From positions 3,720,001-3,784,000 of the forward strand of contig JBBPUQ010000009.1 of NCBI GenBank assembly GCA_038501195.1: a stretch of DNA of 64,000 nt. Reading direction: 5' to 3'. The notes below the pieces were generated by a model, which saw only the letters and a list, made by a program, of their open reading frames with translations, made no database searches and was not told the origin of the DNA. Shown piece by piece: positions 56,633 to 64,000 of this stretch. Made by a program: the position numbers and the translations under genes. The stretch's first letter is position 1. Each line of letters starts with the position of its first letter. The stretch comes from Nemania diffusa (Eukaryota > Ascomycota > Sordariomycetes > Xylariales > Xylariaceae).

Positions 56633-59600
56633 TTACAAAGCTTCGATAGCTCGTGCGAGCACTTCTAGGCTCCTCGCCGCGAAATCAGCGCTCTTGTCGT
56701 CGTCGAGAAGCGCGGCCACGTCGCTCAAGACGCCTAGCGGTATGTAACACCCCTCTTTGGCACGTTCCAAGCTCTCCTTGAGTCTGCTCGTGTGCTCCCA
56801 TTCTTTAGCGGCGACCTCGGCGCGCTCGATCACGCGGTTGGCAATGCCGCACATGGCTGCGCAATGCATGCCGAAACTTCCCTCGGCTACGCCGTCCTCG
56901 AGTTTGTACAAAAAGGTGATTTGTCTGTTCTTATCGTCGACATGAATCTGCATTCGCCGGGCTCGGATCTCCGGGTGGTTCTCGAACTCCGTAGCGAGAG
57001 AGTGGTAGTGTGTGGCGAAGAAACCGATACATCCGATATGTGTGGCTACATGGTGCAGCACGGCTTGTGCCACTGCGACACCATCATAGCTGGAGGTACC
57101 CCGGCCCAGCTCATCGAGGATGACGAGAGAGCGCGGTGTCGCCTCTGATAGGATCTTCTTGGTTTCAGATAACTCGACAAAGAATGTCGATTGCGCCGCG
57201 AAAATATTGTCATTGGCACCGAGCCGAGACATGATGCGGTCACAGGGGGTGAGGCGCGCCGCAGAAGCCGGCACGTAGCAGCCAATCTGGGCCATGATGA
57301 CGGCTGTACAGGACTTCTTGGTGTTAGCATGCTGACGCAACGATGTGAACCATATTAAGTACTTACCATTCGGAGGATCGTAGATTTACCAGCAGCATTA
57401 GCACCCGTCAGCAGGTTGATGTTGGGAGAATCGCCTCCAAGGACAATATCGTTGGGAATGAAGTCATCCACCGTATGAAGCATGCAGGGGTGTCGAAGCT
57501 CGGTAAACTCGACGACGCTGCGCTCCTCGTCGACAAAAACAGGACGACAGCTAGGCTCACCCAGCGACGATGACGCCTTAGCAAGACTGACGAGGCAGTC
57601 GAGTTGTGACACGATGCGGATGGCTTGCAGCCAAATCTCGTAGTCGGCATCAAAGCGCTTGAAGAAGCGGAGTGCCACATCGCGGAGCAGTTGCGAGTGC
57701 GTTTCCTCGGCCTCCTGTAGCCTTCGTACGAGCGAAGTCAATTCCTTGAAGTAGTAGCGCTTGACGCTAGCCGTCGCCGACATCTGCTGCCAGTCCTTGG
57801 GAACCTTGACAGCCTTGGGCACTTCCATCTGGTAGACCTCTTTACCAACGTCGGTGAACTTGATAGACTTCGTCTTTAGCTCGGCCTTCTTTTTGCTGAG
57901 CAAAGACTGCAAGTCGTCCTTGATTTCGGCGATCCATTCGCGGCTACCGTCAAAGTCTTCCTCAATGCCACGCTCTGGGATGAGAAGCTTCTCTTCTCGG
58001 GCCTTTTTACGATCAAAAGCCGATTTCCAATATGACAGAGGTTCACTCAGATCTGGCATAGAAGAAATAAGGCGGTCGATAAGACCGTTACCGCCCCCGA
58101 AGGCACCGAGCAGGCTGTTAGTATACTCGATCTGCTCGAACCCTTCGAGAACTCTGACAAAGTCTTCGGGTCGGCAAGCGCCCGCGTGTATTCGTGACAG
58201 GAGACGCTCCAGGTCGGGCATCTTAGCGAGTTGGGATGAGAACTGTTCGCGCACACTGACGTCTGCATTCAACATGTCCACGGCGTCTAATCGCGCATTG
58301 ATTTTTCGTATGTTGCAGAGGGGGTGGCACACCCATTGACGAAATAGGCGCTTGCCAAATGGCGTGATGCATCGGTTGAGAAGGGAGAATAGGGTGCCCT
58401 CGACGCCACCATTCACAGAGTTGGCAAAGACCTCGAGGTTGATCAGGGTTTGGCCGTCGAGAATGAGGGTGCCATTCTTGTGGATGGGGTTGTACCAAGT
58501 GAAGTGGCGCTGGGATAGGAGGTTGCGCTCAATTTTGAGGACGCGCAAGTACTGAATCAGAGCACCCAGTGCAGACATCAACAGGTCCTTATCTTTAGCA
58601 TCAGCCAGCGTCTCAGGCCACACCTCTTTCCAACGTTTATGTCTATCTTCGTCTAAAGCGAAGTACCCATTACAGCCGAGTTCGCGACGAGTTAACTCGG
58701 CCTCCCAGAACTCTGTCCCCGGTTTAAAGTAGTTCCAAATAGTAGTAGGCGAGGTGTTGTTCTTCAAAATGCGAAGCGCCTTCGTTGATATACGTGACTT
58801 TTCCAGTAGCAACTCTCGTGGGCTCGTTTGAGCGACTAGTGTCTCGAACTTGGTTAGGTCGACATCATCCTCAAACTCAGAGATGAAGAACTGGCCAGTG
58901 GCAGCATCCACAAAGGCGACGCCGAAGGCCGGGTGGTCATCGACGACGGATTCCTTGATGGCCACGCAATACGTCGCCGTGTCGTCCTGCAGCATGCTGC
59001 CGTCGACGAGGGTCCCGCCTGTGAGGATACAGGCAAGCTCGCGACGGATGATCTTGTCTTGTTTCTTCGCCTTGCCGCCGTCCCTCTCCCGCATTTCCTT
59101 GCCGAGGGCCGTCTCCATCTGATCGACGCGCGCGACCTTGTATCCCTTGGCGATAAACTGATTCTGCCACATGGCCAGCGAGCCCTCGGGGACGCCAACC
59201 ATGCGCATGTTGACACGGTCGGTGAGTTTCAGGTCGAAGAGCTGGTGGCCGATGGTGGCGTCGTTCTCGTACAGCTCGTAGAATTTGCCCTTCTTGAAGA
59301 AGACAACCGTGGTCCAGAGCTTCTGCTTTATCTCCCAGTACTGCTTCTCAAAGGCGGAGAATTGACTCCAGGCCATGGGTGGCACATAGACGGTGGAGGG
59401 GTCGTAGTCGGGGTGGCCCGGCGGGTTGCGATTGATGTCTGTGATCTTAGCAAGCCAAGGGTATCGGTCCTCGGGTTCACGCGTGTGTGCTTTGACCTTG
59501 TTCGCCGATTGCTTCGATGTGGGCGCCGCCCTCGCCTTGACTGGATCGATGGTATCTGGGTCGTAGGCCCACTGCTGTGCAGTCGAGGTCGAGGGTAGAT

Positions 59601-60597
59601 CCTCCAACACCTCGTCTTCTCCGGCGTCGCTCTCTTCTACCTTCGGCATAGGTGACGAGGCATATGATCGTTTTCGTGCCGTCGGGGCCTTGGTCGGCCG
59701 CTTTCTCTTCTTGGACGGAGCGTCCGAGTCGTCTGAGACTACAAAGTCGGCCATTTCATCTTCCCGCCACGCGTGTTAGAATATGTTGTTTAGGGAGACA
59801 TGCGATTCCAGTTCAAGACATACCATCTTCGTCGTCATGAGCAGCGCCACCATCTGGCTCCTGGTAATCGTCCTCATCCTCTTCGACAACCGCCTGGGCT
59901 CGTTGGCGGCTACGACGTCGAGAGCGAGACACTTCTAGAGCGGCGAAGACGTCTTCATCGTCGTCGTCGTCAGAAGACTCAGCATAGCTGACCTTCTTCT
60001 TGGCCTAATTCACCAATTTAGTCGTTAGTCAAAGAGGCTCCAATTACGGGGCTCCCGTAGTGCCTCGAGCCATCCAAGGCTGTCTAGTTATCGCAAGACT
60101 CTGTAATCGGGACAAACGTACCTTGCGAGAGGGACTACTACCCATGACGAGGTTGGTGGCGGCAGCGCGCTTCTTCAAGAATAGCTATCTTAGCAAACGC
60201 AAGAGGTGAGGACGAAGGGAGGTCGGGCTAGGGTTACCTTGTTACCGGGGGTGACGGTGGCACAGTCGTGGTTTTCTTGGGAGCTGGAGGGTTCGATCGC
60301 GTCGCTGCTGGGAACGGGTGTGACGTTGGAGGCCTTCTTGCTCCTACTCAGCTGGAGCGAGTTGGATTTTGTGGTCTCCTGAAGGCAGGATGCTCGGGTG
60401 GCGGAGGCGGCGGTGGTAGGAGTGGTGGTGGTGGATTTGGCGGGAGCGCTGGGGGAAGATTTGGCGAAGAAGCCTAGAATGCTCTGTTGTTTGCGTGTTG
60501 CTGTCGCCGACGAAGCCGAGGCAGAGGCCGGCGTCGACGCCGGGCCAGATTTCCTCGACGACGAGGGCGTCTTTGCTGGTGTTCGTGTCTCGCCCAT
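56633..60597 (-). CDS. MSH6: DNA mismatch repair protein MSH6
   Basis: Partner of Msh2 in MutS-alpha, which recognises base-base mismatches and small loops in the nucleus. Five exons by my model: 60597-60238, 60172-60122, 60004-59824, 59759-57367 and 57313-56633, giving 1221 aa (family about 1200-1240). A PCNA-binding PIP box QQSILGFF lies at residues 37-44. An acidic, basic-patch linker follows. The mismatch-reading Phe-X-Glu motif (GKFYELYE) puts Phe at 357 and Glu at 359. Walker A GANAAGKST is at 983-991, just before the last intron; SLVILDELGRGTSS (Walker B and signature) and FFATHYH lie in the last exon. All catalytic motifs are intact. The acceptor of intron 1 has an alternative 3 bp downstream. 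Confidence 0.96.
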
Positions 60598-62224
60598 TTT
60601 CAGTACTTGAGGAACAAACGCGCTACTCTTTGTATTTTTAATAGCTAATCAAGCAACGGTTTGTGGTCAATCCAAAACGTTGGCCACTTTGATTTCGCGT
60701 AGAGTAGATTCCCGCAGTTTAGCTGGATTATATTGCACTCAACAACGAGCACACCAGGAGAAGATATATAAATATACAACCCGCGCACTCGCACGAGATA
60801 CAGTCCGATTACTGAAGATATGATACACAGGACAGATTCAATGACAATCTGAACTTCCCTCTAGTTGTTGAAAATCACGTAGAGGCCGGAAGAGAGAAAC
60901 AGTGGTTAAGAAGTTAAGTGGCATGGAAAGGTGAAAAAGAGGGAGCGAGAGCTATAGAAAACGCGGTTGCCATGTACCTGGGTGTTCGAGACGAGACGCG
61001 TCTTGCAGTTTAATTGATATACAAATAAACAGGTTACTCTCCCGTCTACGCGAAATTGCAGGATAGGTAAACAAATACATACCTGGTTAAGTACATACCT
61101 AGTTAGAGGTACCTGCCTAAGCGGTGATACCTACAGTTTTAATAAAAAAAAAACACTTTCAACCTATGTACGCGACTAAACATGGTAGCTTTAATAATGT
61201 ATCTACAATTATTTAGGTTTATTAATAAAATTAAATATTTAAGCGACTATATAAAATTCATAACAAATTGTCGCGTACATGGAACTTACGACTTAGTATA
61301 CTTAGGTAACTAGATGAGGTATCTAGGTATCTACTTAGGTGATTTTATGCATCTATCAGATTCAATTGTACGCTATGTACATTAGGTACCGGTGCATCTA
61401 CACATATCTTCACAATCCAAACATCAGCTTGAAATCCATACTGCATATCAGTGCTGTACATGTAATTTCAGATATTTCATCCATGTTGTCCCCCTAAATT
61501 AAATTATTATACCACTCATAGGGGAGCCAGAGATCATGCTGCGATACCGAGAAGCAAAGCCGCAGCAGCGAATCATCGAGCCAGCCAACAAAACTCACTT
61601 GAATATAAAAGGATTTAGACACTTAGCTACCTATGGTATGGCTTCTATACTCGATCCCATCTTCTTAAAGCCGTTCGTTAGAAACACTAAGAAATTAACG
61701 GGACACCCAAAAGGCCATATACAGGCTAGGCTAAGGGTTCCCTTCCGTTCGTTGTAAGAGACTATATACCTAGGTAAGTAAAGGATAGGCAACCGGAACG
61801 CACGATGCATCCGGGCTTTGCAGTTTCGTTCTGCACAGAGGCAATGGAGGATAGAGAATACCTTAGGAACTGATTTCTCCCGCCTTCTCATCGCTCGCAA
61901 ACGTTTGTTGTGAACAAAGGACGTGGCCTTGGGGGATAGATCACGACAAAGGCCACCATCCGAAACCAGTGTACCAAGACACCCTACCCAGGCATGTTTT
62001 CAAGAATGCATGCCTAGCTTGATATCACCCCTATTGTTCTGCCATTTTAAAGTTGTCCGCACATCATTCTATTCGTTTGCCAGAAAAGATACCGAAGACG
62101 AATTTTTTGGGCTCCTACTCTAGTGATTGAGTGCTATTCACCACAGCCGGTTCTCTACACTCCGGCCTATCAACAACACTTTTCTCTAATTCGTGGAGCC
62201 CCTTGTTTTGTTTTATTGCCGAGC
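60598..62224. other. Divergent intergenic region with a tiny inverted-repeat element
   Basis: The MSH6 promoter and the leader of the next gene. It has dense TAGGTA/CCTAGGTA words at 61075-61135 and 61300-61390, and the small inverted-repeat element at 61166-61280. Frames here are short and unconvincing. Confidence 0.5.
61166..61280. repeat. 115-bp inverted-repeat element, possibly a MITE
   Basis: ATGTACGCGAC at 61166-61176 is repeated perfectly inverted at 61270-61280, around an AT-rich core. It may be a very small non-autonomous element or a chance palindrome; the ends are only 11 bp and no target duplication is evident. Confidence 0.4.
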
Positions 62225-64000
62225 ATGGTGGCCAGAAGTGGGAGGGGAAGAGGAACAGCGAAGGGAGGGTGGAGAGGAAGAGGGAGAGGAACGGCAAAGG
62301 CCAACACGCCTCAGGAGGGGAGCAGTGATGAAGGCGTTGGAGCGACACAGCAGCCGACCTCAACTACGAACCCCGAAGCCCCTCCTGCCATACACAGTTC
62401 CGTGGAGGTTTCATGGCACAATAAGCGGGATGATTGTTGGGTGATAATAAATAATGACATCTGGGATATAACAGGTAGATACTGTCTTTCACGCGTCATA
62501 CACACAGACACGAGGGCTGACCAAAAGCAGATTGGCTGAACCAACTTCCAAATAGCGAAGAGAAAGAGGCCATCTTCAAACACGCCGGCCGAGATGCCTC
62601 GAGAGCTTTTAACGCGATGCCCAAGCTCCAGGAGGTCTGGGATAAGACCACCGCGAAGTTCCTAGGCAATCAATATCCCCCCAGGGCCGACGGCGGTGAC
62701 CCGAGGATGCCAATAATCCCCGAGGGTACTGAATTGACTGGTGACCTCAAATACCCCGCATGGGGCAGATGGGGCACTCCCTCGCCGCCTCGTGCCCAAG
62801 GAACAGACGGTGACGAGGCTTCTCGTAGTTGGGAGGCGCCATCAGACAATACGCGTAAAAGAGCAAGTGAGTTCGGTCTCCGCATGAGCCATGGATGGAC
62901 GGTCTCCGACGGGACATTTGAACCTATCCCTCAGGATAAGAGGCGTAAGCGAGATGTTCCCTATCCTACCTACGTCAGCTATTCATACCGCTCGAGGAGT
63001 GCCCTTTCGAGCCTACAGCTCTCTCGTGACGCCCCTATCTCTATGACCGCCTTGGACATTACGCTGGACCACCTATGGAAGTGCATGCCAGGAGAGGCCA
63101 GCAGGTACTTACACATTAACCTCCCCAATGGCCCAGCACTCTGGGGTGACAATGAGGCCGCCAAAGCAGCCATGTACGCCAAGATGAGTGAGAAAAAATA
63201 CCATTTGCCCATAAGCGGAAAGCCCGACGAGACCGAGTATAGGCTCTACTCCGACCTGAAGAAGCGGCCGTGGATAATCTGGCCCCTCTGGGTAGAAGAC
63301 AAATGGGGTAGCGACTATGTAACCGTCATATGGCACTCACAAAACACAATTGATAACGTTGATCTCTTCGATCAGCTGGTATCCTACGCCATCATCGATC
63401 CTCGTCGCTCCCCGGATCCCGATGGGAACCAACGGCACCAGCCCATCGAAGACCGACACGTCCGGCTGCAAGCCCGGCTCGCTGAGTTATGGTCCCGCGC
63501 AGGCATCGACGTTAGAAATGTACAAGAACTAGATGTTCGTTGCTCACCCATGCCGTTTGATGAGGCAACATCGGGAGAGCGTTGTTTTGCTGTGGTTAAG
63601 GGTCTCATTAACCAGAGTAAGTGATATTGCCAGTCCACCTTCTTCGCGCCCGCCCTCTTTCAAGCGCAGTCATCTTGTTCTCGGGCTGTATTCTTGTATT
63701 CCAGGTTTTCACACGAATAGAAGAGCCTCGCTATCGTACTGGAAATTCTAGCAATGACTAACTTAATGTACTACAGTCATAGATTGGTTTACCTCAGGAA
63801 TGGAATATTACAACGACTCGACCATCACGAGTATGTCACAGTGGGTCAACCCGTATCAACAAAGGATCGAGATGACGGGTATCTGTGCCTGGGTACTCAT
63901 GGCCACCTTGGATTACAATGCGCGCATATCAGTTGAGGCTATCCTGCCTAACACGCGCTGGGATGTTGCGGCCGATGGTAAGAAGAAGTATCTATATCCC
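62225..64000 (+). CDS. Unrecognised protein with a cytochrome-b5-like N-terminal domain (partial, runs off the right edge)
   Basis: Exons 62225-62474 and 62531-63616 join in frame over a 56-bp intron; the first ATG is 62225 although the frame is open to a GTG upstream. After an Arg/Gly-rich start (RSGRGRGTAKGGWRGRGRG) comes a b5-like segment: VSWHNKRDDCWVIINNDIWDIT, then, over the intron, WLNQLPNSEEKEAIFKHAGRDASRAFNAMP. The HPGG heme ligand and the second ligand His are absent. A conserved-looking domain follows (RPWIIWPLWVEDKWGSDYVT, DQLVSYAIIDPR, then ERCFAVVKGLINQ). From 63777 to the edge another frame is clearly coding (IDWFTSGMEYYNDSTI, WVNPYQQRIEMTGICAWVL). The splicing between 63617 and 63776 is unresolved. 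I assign no function. Confidence 0.7.

Overview
The window reads as nuclear DNA of a filamentous ascomycete, most likely a Sordariomycete (inference). Genes carry short spliceosomal introns (about 40-250 bp) with GTRNGT donors and CTAAC/CTAAT branch sites. Coding DNA is GC-rich. Two blocks of extremely AT-rich DNA look like transposons destroyed by repeat-induced point mutation (RIP): their terminal inverted repeats survive and differ only by transitions. CCTACCTA/TAGGTA words recur in the intergenic DNA.

Layout. 1-5094: the regulatory end of a quinic acid (qa/qut) utilisation cluster. The Zn2Cys6 activator qa-1F (minus strand, 492 codons, running off the left edge) is divergent from the AROM-derived repressor qa-1S. 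Their shared promoter holds a 16-bp palindrome close to the published QA-1F site and candidate carbon-catabolite sites. 5750-14233: an ~8.5-kb AT-rich element with ~140-bp inverted repeats, followed by a broken coding fragment. 15297-17325: a UapA-type purine permease, then a ~370-bp MITE-like element. 18319-21873: RPN2 (proteasome). 24958-27733: CET1 (mRNA capping triphosphatase). 28333-28536: a 23-bp repeat array arranged as an inverted repeat. 29067-32886: two tandem minus-strand genes of unknown function. 35019-36650: an unknown multispanning membrane protein. 37043-39532: an eight-exon sugar transporter. 39533-44808: a long gene-free stretch. 44809-46096: a Myb/SANT-like Q/H-rich protein. 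47142-48800: COX10 (heme A synthesis). 49330-52078: a second, nearly pure A/T element with Tc1/mariner-like ends. 52790-53407: a short element with perfect 30-bp inverted repeats. 53691-55936: an NCS1 nucleobase/allantoin-type permease. 56633-60597: MSH6 (mismatch repair). 61166-61280: a very small inverted-repeat element. 62225-end: a partial gene with a cytochrome-b5-like N-terminus that lacks the usual heme histidines.

Most genes are unrelated housekeeping or transport functions. The only clear functional unit is the qa-1F/qa-1S pair, whose structural genes would be expected left of position 1. Several reading frames begin upstream at GTG or TTG; I moved those starts to the first sensible ATG. 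The splice models are mine, built from frame, splice signals and family conservation, and have no transcript support. I found no convincing tRNA, rRNA or CRISPR. I did not identify a clearly new biological system. The least explained objects are the 8.5-kb inverted-repeat element, the 23-bp inverted array and the b5-like orphan gene.
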